Source: Desulfuromusa sp.
GTDB taxonomy: Bacteria > Desulfobacterota > Desulfuromonadia > Desulfuromonadales > Geopsychrobacteraceae
Direction: 5' to 3'
Assembly (NCBI GenBank): GCA_021157505.1
Contig: JAGGWI010000187.1
Location: 1-25,919 of the forward strand
DNA: 25,919 bases
Below, in pieces: positions 14,978-23,355 of this stretch. A program made the translations under genes and the position numbers. The notes under the pieces are model-generated. The model was not told where the DNA came from. It saw only the letters and a list, made by a program, of their open reading frames with translations, and ran no database searches. Within the stretch, counting starts at the first letter, position 1. The number at the start of each line of letters is the position of its first letter.

Positions 14978-16402
14978 CTATTGGGTTGATTGCAAATCAA
15001 CATTTTCAACCGGCAAGCCCAATGTTTTAATTTCATCAATATAGAGCTGACTGTTTCCAACCAGCACGATCTGTAAAGCATCGGGATGCAGGTATTGGCG
15101 TGCGACCCGTTGGACATCAGCAATAGTCACTGCAGCGATCCGCTGGCGGTAAGTTTCCAGGTAATCTTCTGGATAGTCATAGTAATCGAGCCGGACTTTT
15201 CGATTGACCACAGAATGACTGTCAGCAAAAGCAAATACAAAGGAATTAATCAGACTTTTCTGTGCCAGTTCAAGTTCTGCGGCCGAAACAGGTTCATTGC
15301 GTATCTGTCGGATTAACTGCCTCAATAAGGTGACAACCTCTACTGTTGACTGACATTTTGTTTCGCTGCCGACGATAAACAGTCCCGGCAGTTGACGCCC
15401 CACCTGAAAATAGGAATAAACCGAATAGGCAAGCCCACGATCGGAACGAATTTCCCGCATCATTCGTGAATTAAAACCACCGCCACCAAGAATATAGTTT
15501 GTGACCCGCAGGGCAGATACATCAGGGTTGTCTTTACTGATCCCCGGATGCCCCATCAGAACCGTAGTCTGCGGAATCTCCTTATCAGCCAGCAAAATTT
15601 TCCCGGCTGGTGCCGGTGGCAGCAATGGCAATTCAAGATTCAATTTTTCAGTGACCTGCTTTTGTTCAAATTCCTGTTCAAGCAGTGAAACCAGTTCTGT
15701 TTGCTGGACATCACCGGAAACGGCTAACCAGAAATTCGGCAGCTGAAAATAGTGTTGATGGAGAGCCAGTAAATCATCACGGCTAAAACCTGAAACGATC
15801 TCAGCAGTCGGTTCGGTTCCGAACGGGTGGCCTGGATAAACAGCACGACCCAACAGACGTCCGGCAATGGCACCAGGATCATCATTTTTGCGATGAATGG
15901 CTTCCAACATCTGGGTTCGTACCAGTTCCATCCGTTGCGGATCAAAACGGGGTCGTTGCAACAGATCCGCTAGAATTTCTATACCCCGCTTTAAGTCCTG
16001 TTGATTGAGAGAAAGATTAATTTCATAACCATAGGAAGAGCTGGAAACCGTTAAAATTGCAGCCATTGCCTCAAGTTCCGTCTCCAGCATCTGTGGAGAC
16101 AAATCCTCTGTACCACCGGTTGATAATGTCTTGGCAAAAAACTGTGACAATCCGGCTTTATCAAGGGGATCGTAGATACTACCACCTTCTACCAACAGGG
16201 TGAGTTCAACCAACGGCAGTTCGTGATCTTCCTTCAGATAGAGTTTCATCCCGTTTGTAAGCTGCTGTTGGCTAACCGTTGGGAAACTGAATTCCAGAGG
16301 AGGAAAGCTCAATTCGTCAGGTCGTACCTGTTTATTGGGTGATACCTGACTACATCCACAAAGAAGAAAAATGACCAATGAGTAAATAAAATAACGCATC
16401 AA
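14978..16402 (-). CDS. M16 family protein without zinc motif, predicted lipoprotein
   Basis: A 474-residue M16 (insulinase/mitochondrial processing peptidase-like) protein with a signal peptide ending in a lipobox (LLCGC, lipidated C17), so it should be anchored in the envelope. Both M16 halves are recognisable (GSIYDPLDKAGLSQFF; YPGHPFGTEPTAEIV; later NYILGGGGFNSRMMREIRSDRGLAYSVYS). In place of the HxxEH zinc site it has QFFAK at 87-91, so it cannot bind zinc in the usual way. By analogy with two-subunit M16B enzymes it is probably the non-catalytic partner of the protein encoded just upstream, with which it overlaps by 4 bases. Confidence 0.88.
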   Translation of the reverse strand: MMRYFIYSLVIFLLCGCSQVSPNKQVRPDELSFPPLEFSFPTVSQQQLTNGMKLYLKEDHELPLVELTLLVEGGSIYDPLDKAGLSQFFAKTLSTGGTEDLSPQMLETELEAMAAILTVSSSSYGYEINLSLNQQDLKRGIEILADLLQRPRFDPQRMELVRTQMLEAIHRKNDDPGAIAGRLLGRAVYPGHPFGTEPTAEIVSGFSRDDLLALHQHYFQLPNFWLAVSGDVQQTELVSLLEQEFEQKQVTEKLNLELPLLPPAPAGKILLADKEIPQTTVLMGHPGISKDNPDVSALRVTNYILGGGGFNSRMMREIRSDRGLAYSVYSYFQVGRQLPGLFIVGSETKCQSTVEVVTLLRQLIRQIRNEPVSAAELELAQKSLINSFVFAFADSHSVVNRKVRLDYYDYPEDYLETYRQRIAAVTIADVQRVARQYLHPDALQIVLVGNSQLYIDEIKTLGLPVENVDLQSTQ

Positions 16403-17880
16403 ATTTCTTCTCCACGAATTAAAGTCACCACTGTGCGATTGTCAGCCCGTAAATAGCGATTCGCAACATCCATAATATCGGCAGCAGTGACAGAATTGAG
16501 TTGTTCTTCATAATCGACCAGATAGCGCCAATCGCCAAGGGTCTGATACGATGACAGCATCCGCGCCAGCCCACTATTCCCTTTCAACCCACGAAGGATT
16601 GAGGTCATAATCTGTTTACGGGCAATAGACAACTCTTCTGCACTGAGCGGTTCCGATTTTAACCGATCTAATTCTACATAAACTGCATCTTCAATATCGG
16701 TACAAGAGCAGCTGAATCGCGGGGTCATACTCAGAATCATCAAATTACCATAACGGGAACCGGGAGCCGTAAACACACCGACATCGGTCACCAATTGTTT
16801 CTCAACAACCAGTGATTTATAGAGCCGCGAGGTTCTCCCTTCACATAGAATCTGCATGAGAAGGTCAAAAATATAATCATCGCGATGCGGCATGGAGGGT
16901 TTATGGTAAGCAATCATCAGCTGTTGCTCAGCATCGAAATCAATAGTAACCCGACGCTCCCCCTTCTGTTCTGGCTCTATGTCGACAACCGGTGGAACCG
17001 GGACACCCGGCTTTAATCTCCCAAAATAGCGATCCACCATCTGTAACGTGGCCTCACTATCAAAATCGCCAACCAGGGTGATCACCATATTAACCGGGGT
17101 ATAATATTTATCAAAAAAATTACGAATCTTGTCCGGGTTCAGATTGTCGATATCTGAATACCAGCCAATCACCGGATTCCGGTAGGGATGAACCTTATAT
17201 GCTGTCGCCAAGAGCGTTTCGTACATCAAACCATCGGGGCTACTTTCATAGGAACGGCGTCGCTCTTCGTGAACCACATCCCGTTCAGTGTAAAACTCAC
17301 GAAAAACAGCATTTTCCAATCGGTCAGACTCAATCGCCGCCCAGAGTTCCAGCTTGTTAGCCGGCAGATTAATCAGATAAGTGGTTGAATCCTTGCCGGT
17401 ATAAGCATTGAACCCAACTCCACCATTTTCAGCATAAATTTTTGAAAATTCATTTTTAACGACCAATTCACGATGTTCTGTCTGTAAAACTGAAAGTTGA
17501 TCCCGCAGCTGCTGCAATTCTTCCGGATCCGCATTCGCTTGATTTTTTGTGAAATCAATCTGCTGACCAACTGTGTTTATCTTTTCCAGCATCTTTTCTT
17601 CAGCAGCGTAGTTCTTGGTCCCAAGGGTTTTTGTCCCCTTGAACAACATATGTTCCAAGAGATGAGCAACCCCGCGCTCCTGGCTGGTTTCATTCACCCC
17701 CCCAACCTTGAAACTGATATAAGCGGCCACAGTGGGTGAATCGTGACGCTCGACCAGAAGCACTGTTGCACCATTAGCAAGCTGATGCTCATGAACCTTG
17801 TCAACCAAGGTTTGAGAATAAACCGAGGTTGAAATAATTAAGGAAAAAATAAATAAAATAGTGATAACTTTATGCTGCAT
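16399..17880 (-). CDS. M16 family zinc metallopeptidase, catalytic subunit, secreted
   Basis: A 493-residue peptidase with an N-terminal signal peptide (residues 1-22, ending SVYSQ). The zinc site HLLEH is at 73-77; the third ligand is probably E205 in VVHEERRR. The gap between them is about 50 residues longer than in pitrilysin or MPP because of a charged, helical, coiled-coil-like insertion at about 95-145. The second half has the RxxY-type glycine-loop segment SRLYKSLVVEKQLV. It should cleave peptides or misfolded proteins in the periplasm; the substrate is unknown. The ATG follows GGAGG. It is the first gene of a leftward set with the inactive M16 lipoprotein and the YihY-family gene. Confidence 0.9.
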   Translation of the reverse strand: MQHKVITILFIFSLIISTSVYSQTLVDKVHEHQLANGATVLLVERHDSPTVAAYISFKVGGVNETSQERGVAHLLEHMLFKGTKTLGTKNYAAEEKMLEKINTVGQQIDFTKNQANADPEELQQLRDQLSVLQTEHRELVVKNEFSKIYAENGGVGFNAYTGKDSTTYLINLPANKLELWAAIESDRLENAVFREFYTERDVVHEERRRSYESSPDGLMYETLLATAYKVHPYRNPVIGWYSDIDNLNPDKIRNFFDKYYTPVNMVITLVGDFDSEATLQMVDRYFGRLKPGVPVPPVVDIEPEQKGERRVTIDFDAEQQLMIAYHKPSMPHRDDYIFDLLMQILCEGRTSRLYKSLVVEKQLVTDVGVFTAPGSRYGNLMILSMTPRFSCSCTDIEDAVYVELDRLKSEPLSAEELSIARKQIMTSILRGLKGNSGLARMLSSYQTLGDWRYLVDYEEQLNSVTAADIMDVANRYLRADNRTVVTLIRGEEI

Positions 17881-17989
17881 CCGGATTCCTCCAAAAAAAA
17901 TGATTAATTCTTCACAACAGTTTATAATATCTCATTTTCAAGTAAGGAATCTACCCGTTTAGGTCTTTTTTTAGAAAGGTGATTAACAT

Positions 17990-18952
17990 ATGAAACGTAT
18001 TGCTGTTTTGACCAGTGGCGGAGACTGCTCAGGAATGAACGCAACACTTCGAGCTGTTGTCCGTGCAGGTTTAGCTTCGGGCCTGGAGGTTATTGGTATC
18101 CAGAAAGGTTTTCAAGGTTTAATTGATCGTCTCTATGAAACTATGACAACTCGATCGGTGAGTAATATTCTTCAACGCGGTGGAACTTTTTTGCAGAGTG
18201 CACGCTGTAAAGAGATGCGTACCGAAGCCGGCTTGCGTCTAGCCAGTGAAAACCTGAAGGGGATGGGAGTCGAGGGTTTAATTGTCATTGGTGGAGATGG
18301 CTCCCTTAAAGGGGGCTACGCAATCCACCAACAAGGGATCCCGGTTATTGGAATTCCCGGATCCATTGATAACGACATCTCCTTTACCGATGTCTCACTG
18401 GGTGTCGATACGGCGTTGAATAATATTGTCCGGGCGGTTGACAATCTGAAGGATACGGCATCATCTCATGATCGTGCCTTTGTCGTTGAAATTATGGGGA
18501 GAAATTGTGGTTACCTGACTGTTGTTGCAACGATTGCCGCCGGGGCTGAATACAGCTTAATCCCCGAGGAGCCATATGATCTTGATGCTATTTGTAGCGA
18601 CCTGCGCAAACGTTTTCAAGAGGGTCGCACCAATTCAATTATCATGGTTGCAGAAGGAGCCGGAAAAGCTGAAGACATTGCCGGGCAAATTGAACATCGG
18701 ATCGGTTTTGAAACCCGGGTTATTGTTCTCGGCCATTATCAGCGCGGCGGTTCACCCTCGGTCTTTGATCGCCTCCTCGGAGCACGATTTGGTCAGGCGG
18801 CAGTAGAAAACCTGATCAAAGGGAACGGCGGGATGATGGTCGGGCTACAGGGATCGACCATAGTTCTGACCGAATTGACAACTGTGATAGCCGCAGGAAT
18901 TCGACCCATCAATCCGATGCTGCCAAAACTGGCAAATCAACTACTGGCTTAA
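17990..18952 (+). CDS. pfkA: ATP-dependent 6-phosphofructokinase
   Basis: Phosphorylates fructose 6-phosphate in glycolysis. The protein has 320 residues, the same length as E. coli PfkA, and aligns with it by position: GGDGS at 101-105 with G104, and PGSIDNDI with G124 and the catalytic base D127. Glycine at both 104 and 124 marks the ATP-dependent rather than the pyrophosphate-dependent form. MGRNCGYL and HYQRGGSPS are also in place. An oddity is the first ATP-binding loop, TSGGDCSGMNA, where most family members have GGDAPGMN. AGAAAGGTGATTAACAT precedes the ATG. A TATAAT at 17923-17928 may be its -10 element, but no good -35 is seen. It is divergent from the M16 genes. Confidence 0.95.
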   Translation: MKRIAVLTSGGDCSGMNATLRAVVRAGLASGLEVIGIQKGFQGLIDRLYETMTTRSVSNILQRGGTFLQSARCKEMRTEAGLRLASENLKGMGVEGLIVIGGDGSLKGGYAIHQQGIPVIGIPGSIDNDISFTDVSLGVDTALNNIVRAVDNLKDTASSHDRAFVVEIMGRNCGYLTVVATIAAGAEYSLIPEEPYDLDAICSDLRKRFQEGRTNSIIMVAEGAGKAEDIAGQIEHRIGFETRVIVLGHYQRGGSPSVFDRLLGARFGQAAVENLIKGNGGMMVGLQGSTIVLTELTTVIAAGIRPINPMLPKLANQLLA

Positions 18953-19009
18953 TCACGGAGGATTCACCCTGCTCTTCTACTGCGATACCTGCTGGAGGGA
19001 CAACCTGAT

Positions 19010-20437
19010 TTATTGATCCGGTCGAAAAGGTTGAACTAACAGGGCTTTATATTGGAGAACATTGACAAGACCCGGTTTGCACCCTTTCGGTTTGTGGACA
19101 AATTTGGCTTCAGACACCATCACCTCCACCTTGTGATCATTCTTTAGTTTTGAATAGCCCGCAGCGATGGAGGCGGCATAGTTTAAATCTTCATCTGTTG
19201 GCTGCACGTTGATGTCACCAATTTTCATCACAACGTGTGCCCCGGGAGCCTGCTGAACATGGAACCAGTAATCGCCAGTTTTAAGCATTTTTGTAGAAAT
19301 TTCATCATTCTGCCGGTTATTTCTCCCCCAAAGAATTCTGAGCCCGGAGGGACTGTTGGTTTCATGACACTTTGACGGTTGCAATGTCCGCTTGGTGTGC
19401 AAGCGATTTCTATCTTTCAGGAGTCCGGCTTCGCGTAATTCCTGAGCTATCTCTTCTATGTCGGAATTCTTTACACTATCTTTCAACTGAAAATCGAGTT
19501 GCCCTAACCACTCAAGTTCTGCCTCGGTTTCCTGCAAACGTCTTTGACTATGTTTCTCTCCACGCCCCCCTTTTTTATAGCGTTTAAAATATTTTTCAGC
19601 GTTCTGCTGTGGTTTTAAGAGGGGATCAAGGATGATGATGATTGGTTCCGGTGGTTGCAGAAAATAATTTTGCAGTTCAATTTTATCCATGGCCTGCGTA
19701 ACCAGGTGTAAATTTGCCAGTAACAACTCACCTTTCTGTCGATCCAGGTCGAAACCCTGCTGTTTCTGGAGATCTTTTTCAATAGACAGTAGTCTCTTTT
19801 TTAGTTTCCGGGTTTGTCGTTTGATGGTCTGTTGCAACTGGAAGTAAAAATCGTCTTTATTTTCAGTGTATTCCATAGCACTGTAAAGTTTTTCGACAGT
19901 TTGATTCCAGCTCTCATTTACATTTGGTTGAGCCGCTATTGTTGCCTCTTGTTTTTGGTCAAATTTTATTTTCCCCGGGAATAGATATTTTTTACCCGGT
20001 AAAATGATCCTTTCGTTATCCGCCCTGGAAATTCTTTTCAGAACATCAATGATCACACCCTGTTCATCAAGCAGCAGCAGATTACTGCTTTTTCCGGTCA
20101 ATTCAACCAGTAAACGACAGGAACCCTGTTTACCCTGACACTCAAGCTGGACAATTCGGTCTTCATTCACAACGGAGATGGAATCAATCCTGGTTATTCT
20201 CGCCCGCAGCAACTGACAAAAACGTGGGGGAATATGTGGATTAGGCCAAGTGCGGTCGGTGAGATGAAGACGACTTTTCTGCACCTCTGTTGACAGCAGT
20301 AAACGCAGTGTCTCCCTGCCGTTCCAGAGTTTTAACAGCATAATTTCGGGTGCAGGTTGATAGATTTTAGAAACCCTGGCACCAGCTAATTTCTCTGCTA
20401 ATTCGTTAACAACGTGTTTTATCAGATCTAATTTCAT
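19010..20437 (-). CDS. NFACT family protein, RqcH-like (ribosome quality control), shortened
   Basis: A 475-residue RqcH/Rqc2/FbpA-type protein. Residues 1 to about 170 form NFACT-N (MKLDLIKHVVNELAEKL; PPRFCQLLRARI; the conserved DR pair D93-R94 in NEDRIVQLEC; VELTGKSSNLLLLDE). A charged coiled coil covers about 205-345, and NFACT-R follows (DYWFHVQQAPGAHVVMK, near 380; SEAKFVHKPKGCKPGLV). In B. subtilis RqcH binds stalled 50S subunits and directs alanine tailing, and the DR pair is needed for this. The usual helix-hairpin-helix domain between NFACT-N and the coiled coil appears to be missing, which explains the length (about 570 is usual). The start follows a poor ribosome site. It converges with pfkA, 57 bases apart, with no clear terminator. 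Confidence 0.88.
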   Translation of the reverse strand: MKLDLIKHVVNELAEKLAGARVSKIYQPAPEIMLLKLWNGRETLRLLLSTEVQKSRLHLTDRTWPNPHIPPRFCQLLRARITRIDSISVVNEDRIVQLECQGKQGSCRLLVELTGKSSNLLLLDEQGVIIDVLKRISRADNERIILPGKKYLFPGKIKFDQKQEATIAAQPNVNESWNQTVEKLYSAMEYTENKDDFYFQLQQTIKRQTRKLKKRLLSIEKDLQKQQGFDLDRQKGELLLANLHLVTQAMDKIELQNYFLQPPEPIIIILDPLLKPQQNAEKYFKRYKKGGRGEKHSQRRLQETEAELEWLGQLDFQLKDSVKNSDIEEIAQELREAGLLKDRNRLHTKRTLQPSKCHETNSPSGLRILWGRNNRQNDEISTKMLKTGDYWFHVQQAPGAHVVMKIGDINVQPTDEDLNYAASIAAGYSKLKNDHKVEVMVSEAKFVHKPKGCKPGLVNVLQYKALLVQPFRPDQ

Positions 20438-20637
20438 AACCAGGCAATTTAAGCATCATGACCGAGTCTGGAGCAAGTCAAAAGCCAAACAGTCAGAACC
20501 AAAACCTTTTTTGTCCACGGAAAGCACGGAAAATACTAAAAACACTGAAAAGTCCTAAAATATTTTTCTTTTGACGGGATAAAGGCGGATAAAATCTGAT
20601 GGTGAATCAGAACCTTCTCTCTCGCCCGTTCGATACA
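20438..20637. other. Non-coding gap with degenerate repeat fragments
   Basis: No gene is supported here. The stretch holds short repetitive strings of the kind CCACGGAAAGCACGGAAAA (20516 onward) and GGATAAAGGCGGATAAAA (about 20577-20594). They look like decayed dispersed repeats, next to the hairpin repeat at 20638. Confidence 0.4.
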
Positions 20638-20772
20638 CTCACTCAAGGCGCAAAGGACGCGGAGAAAACCTTTTTAAACAAGGCAGACCAACAACGTTCT
20701 TTTTTTGTTGAAAACCTAAAAACGCGATCTTACTTTTGACTTTCTTTGCGATCTTTGCGAGCTCTGCGTGAG
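20638..20772. repeat. Imperfect long inverted repeat of the CGCAAAG type
   Basis: The left arm (CTCACTCAAGGCGCAAAGG, from 20638) and the reverse complement of the right arm (CTCACGCAGAGCTCGCAAAG, ending 20772) match imperfectly over about 33 bases. There is no reading frame of note. It looks like a dispersed intergenic palindromic element, and a related-looking one is at 23159-23248. Confidence 0.55.
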
Positions 20773-20876
20773 GCAGGTTTTGACTCTGTTCCTGTGCCCA
20801 CAATTCGCTTTTGCAATCAATATTTGTTAGAGTTATTTTTCGATCAATACTTCACAACATAATTTGGAGAGTCAAA

Positions 20877-22160
20877 ATGAAAGAGAACTGGAAAATCGAA
20901 ACGCAGGCGGTACAGGGAAGTTATACGCCAAAACCAACCGAACCACGTATTCCGGCAATCTGCCAGAGTACAACTTTTAAATACAACAGCGCAGATCATG
21001 TTGCAAAACTGTTTGATCTTGATATTGCCGATCATATGTACAGCCGCATCAGCAACCCGACCAACGAAGCCCTCGAAGGAAAAATTGCGCTGCTGGAGGG
21101 TGGTGTTGGTGCATTGGCAACCTCTTCAGGACAAGCTGCGATCAGTGGGGCCATTTTAAATATCTGTCAAACGGGTCAGCATATTGTGAGCGCAAGCACC
21201 CTCTACGGTGGCACCTATTCACTGTTTGCCAATACTTTCCCCAAAATGGGGATTGAGGTAACTTTTGTTGATCCTGAAGCCGATCTGACTGATTTGAGAA
21301 AAGCTTTTCGACCGGAAACCCGCTGTCTCTTTGCGGAGACCATCGGCAATCCAAACCTGAATGTTCTCGATTTTGCTAAGTTCTCCACACTGGCTAAAGA
21401 GATGGATGTTCCATTGCTAATTGACAACACCTTTGCGACTCCCTATCTCTGTAAACCACTGGAACACGGAGCTGACATTGTTGTTCATTCAACCACAAAA
21501 TATTTTGACGGGCATGCAACCAGTCTGGGTGGCATTATTGTCGATGGAGGTATTTTCAATTGGAACAATGGCAAATTTCCCGAACTAACCGAGGCGGACC
21601 CCAGTTATCATGGTTTAAAATATAGTGAAAAATTTGGCTCAGCTGCTTATATAGTTAAAGCTAGGGTTCAGTATATGCGTGATCTTGGCTGCTGTGCGGC
21701 ACCACAGAACAGCTTTCTGATTGATCATGGTTTGACGACCCTTCCCCTGCGGATGGAGCGCCACAGTAGCAATGCTCAAACGATGGCTGAATATCTGGAG
21801 CAGCACCCTGCTGTCTCCAGAGTTAATTATCCCGGACTGAAAAGTCATCTCAGCCACTCCCTTGCAAATAAATATCTACCAAAAGGGTGTAGTGGCGTCA
21901 TGACCTTTGAGATAAAAGGGGGACAGGAAGCCGGTAAGAAATTCATGGAAGCGTGTCAGTTGATTGCTCTGGTCATTCATGTCGCGGATGCTCGCTCCGG
22001 GGTTCTCCATCCGGCAAGTACCACCCACCGGCAACTGTCTGCCGAGCAACAACGCTCTGCAGGGGTTGATCCCGGGATGATCCGCATTTCGATCGGGATT
22101 GAACATATTGATGATTTAATTGCCGATGTTGATCAAGCTTTAGTGATCAGCCAAAAATAA
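20877..22160 (+). CDS. metY: O-acetylhomoserine sulfhydrylase / aminocarboxypropyltransferase
   Basis: A 427-residue PLP enzyme of the Cys/Met metabolism family, which makes homocysteine from O-acetylhomoserine and sulfide (or methanethiol). The PLP lysine is K208 in HSTTKYFDGH. The MetY-type features are the N-terminal ETQAVQGSY, SRISNPTNEALE, the central insertion with GGIFNWNNGKFPELTE that distinguishes MetY from shorter cystathionine synthases, and HPASTTHRQLS near the C-terminus. The start at 20877 is fixed by TTGGAGAGTCAAA. The open frame reaches back to 20811 without a ribosome site. The leader shows no SAM riboswitch that I can recognise. A terminator follows at 22181. Confidence 0.92.
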   Translation: MKENWKIETQAVQGSYTPKPTEPRIPAICQSTTFKYNSADHVAKLFDLDIADHMYSRISNPTNEALEGKIALLEGGVGALATSSGQAAISGAILNICQTGQHIVSASTLYGGTYSLFANTFPKMGIEVTFVDPEADLTDLRKAFRPETRCLFAETIGNPNLNVLDFAKFSTLAKEMDVPLLIDNTFATPYLCKPLEHGADIVVHSTTKYFDGHATSLGGIIVDGGIFNWNNGKFPELTEADPSYHGLKYSEKFGSAAYIVKARVQYMRDLGCCAAPQNSFLIDHGLTTLPLRMERHSSNAQTMAEYLEQHPAVSRVNYPGLKSHLSHSLANKYLPKGCSGVMTFEIKGGQEAGKKFMEACQLIALVIHVADARSGVLHPASTTHRQLSAEQQRSAGVDPGMIRISIGIEHIDDLIADVDQALVISQK

Positions 22161-22180
22161 ATGACAAGCTATTTTCTCTG

Positions 22181-22214
22181 GCCGGGGACTGACTTCTTCT
22201 CTCCCCGGCTTTTT
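22181..22214 (+). terminator. Intrinsic terminator after metY
   Basis: A perfect 8-base GC-rich stem (GCCGGGGA at 22181-22188, TCCCCGGC at 22202-22209) is followed by five T residues, 20 bases after the metY stop. Confidence 0.92.
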
Positions 22215-22393
22215 AGTCCTTTCAAAACTCTCTTCAACTAATTGTGTAAACTTTTCCGACAAACCGCACCCACTCTAATAAAAACAACGTTAATTCAGCA
22301 TATTACATTGATGGCAGGTTTATTGCATCATATATTTTTGTAAAAAAATAAACATTTTATGTTATGCATACATACTATAGAGGAGTCTGTTTC

Positions 22394-22618
22394 ATGCTGA
22401 TCCCAGTTATTTACCCGAATGGTAAACACGATCTGGTGAAAGATTATCTACTTTCCGTACTTATTGATAAACAAGGCATTACCAAGTTCAAACGCAGTAA
22501 TGGTTGGGTCAATATTACTATTGATAATGTTCGTATTCCCAAATCGATGTCCTTTTACCGTGGAGAAGAAAGGCGCCAGACAGAATCTGCTACGACTGAA
22601 CCGCTAGATATTTTTTAA
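22394..22618 (+). CDS. Small GSU3473-like protein of unknown function
   Basis: A 74-residue protein beginning MLIPVIYPNGKHDLVKDYLL, with a conserved-looking middle (KFKRSNGWVNI) and FYRGEERR near the end. From memory it resembles the short GSU3473 family of Geobacter and relatives, whose function is unknown; a database search would settle this. The start at 22394 follows GAGGAG by ten bases. An ATG at 22364 lies upstream of that ribosome site and is rejected. It stands alone after a terminator and 48 bases ahead of trmL, with which it may be co-transcribed. Confidence 0.72.
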   Translation: MLIPVIYPNGKHDLVKDYLLSVLIDKQGITKFKRSNGWVNITIDNVRIPKSMSFYRGEERRQTESATTEPLDIF

Positions 22619-22666
22619 ATTCATCACCCTTCCCTCATTTGAACCACTGTGCTATGTTCCCGCGCT

Positions 22667-23143
22667 ATGCAGAGTTATGAAGCCTTCCATATTGTCCTGA
22701 TCGAACCAGAAATCCCACCAAATACCGGCAACATTGGTCGTCTTTGTGCGGCATCAGGAGCCCACCTCCACCTGGTCGGTAAACTTGGCTTTTCCCTTGA
22801 TGATAAACATATGAAACGGGCAGGTCTGGACTATTGGCCAGAAGTGAAGCTGCATCTATGGGAATCTCTGCAACAGCTAAAGGAAGAATATCCGCAAGGT
22901 CGCTTCTGGTACACCTCAAAAAAAGCGGTCAAGAGTTATACTGGTGTTGATTATGCTGCCGGTGATTTTTTTGTTTTTGGGAAGGAGACTCTGGGGTTAC
23001 CGGAAGAGCTGCTTGCAACAGAGAAGGATCACGCAATACTGATCCCCATCCTCTCCCCGGCCGTCAGGAGCTTGAATCTGGCAAATTCGGCAGCAATTAT
23101 TCTGTATGAAGCGTTAAGACAAACAGGACAGTTGGAAGGCTGA
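22667..23143 (+). CDS. trmL: tRNA (cytidine/uridine-34-2'-O)-methyltransferase
   Basis: TrmL methylates the ribose of the wobble nucleotide in leucine tRNAs, using S-adenosylmethionine. The 158-residue protein matches the family length and shows the SPOUT-fold motifs in order: IVLIEPEIPPNTGNIGRLCA, FGKETLGLPEELL and VRSLNLANSAAIILYEALRQ. The ATG at 22667 is chosen. A GTG six codons upstream (22649) is in frame, but neither has a visible ribosome site, so translation may depend on coupling to the small gene before it. Confidence 0.9.
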   Translation: MQSYEAFHIVLIEPEIPPNTGNIGRLCAASGAHLHLVGKLGFSLDDKHMKRAGLDYWPEVKLHLWESLQQLKEEYPQGRFWYTSKKAVKSYTGVDYAAGDFFVFGKETLGLPEELLATEKDHAILIPILSPAVRSLNLANSAAIILYEALRQTGQLEG

Positions 23144-23158
23144 AAATCAAAATCATGT

Positions 23159-23248
23159 CTCACACGAAGGCACAAAGCCACAGAGAGAGGCAAGACTAGA
23201 TCTTTTCTTGTTTAAAAGAAAGAGAATTTCTTCGTGCCTTTGTGCGAG
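23159..23248. repeat. 90-base palindromic repeat of the CACGAAGGCACAAAG type
   Basis: CTCACACGAAGGCACAAAG (23159-23177) pairs with CTTCGTGCCTTTGTGCGAG (23230-23248) at 16 of 19 positions, with an inner TCTTTT/AAAAGA stem. It lies between the trmL stop and the terminator shared with htpG. It is non-coding and similar in style to the repeat at 20638. Confidence 0.65.
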
Positions 23249-23298
23249 TAAAGATTCTGACCTTGACCTACCCTAAGGTAAAAAATTCATTGATAAAC

Positions 23299-23330
23299 AA
23301 AAAGCCGGACCCAAAGGCCCGGCTTTTCCA
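23299..23330. terminator. Bidirectional intrinsic terminator between trmL and htpG
   Basis: AAAAGCCGG (23300-23308) and CCGGCTTTT (23319-23327) form a perfect 9-base stem with A and T tracts on either side, suited to both convergent genes. Confidence 0.88.
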
Positions 23331-23355
23331 ATATCATCGGTAACAATCCAGCGAA

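Noticed and set aside
20773..20876. SAM or other riboswitch ahead of metY
   Set aside because: The leader is short and I could not find the conserved helices of SAM riboswitch classes.
20811..20876. 22-residue extension of MetY
   Set aside because: No ribosome site; ATG 20877 has TTGGAGAG at good spacing and matches the family start.
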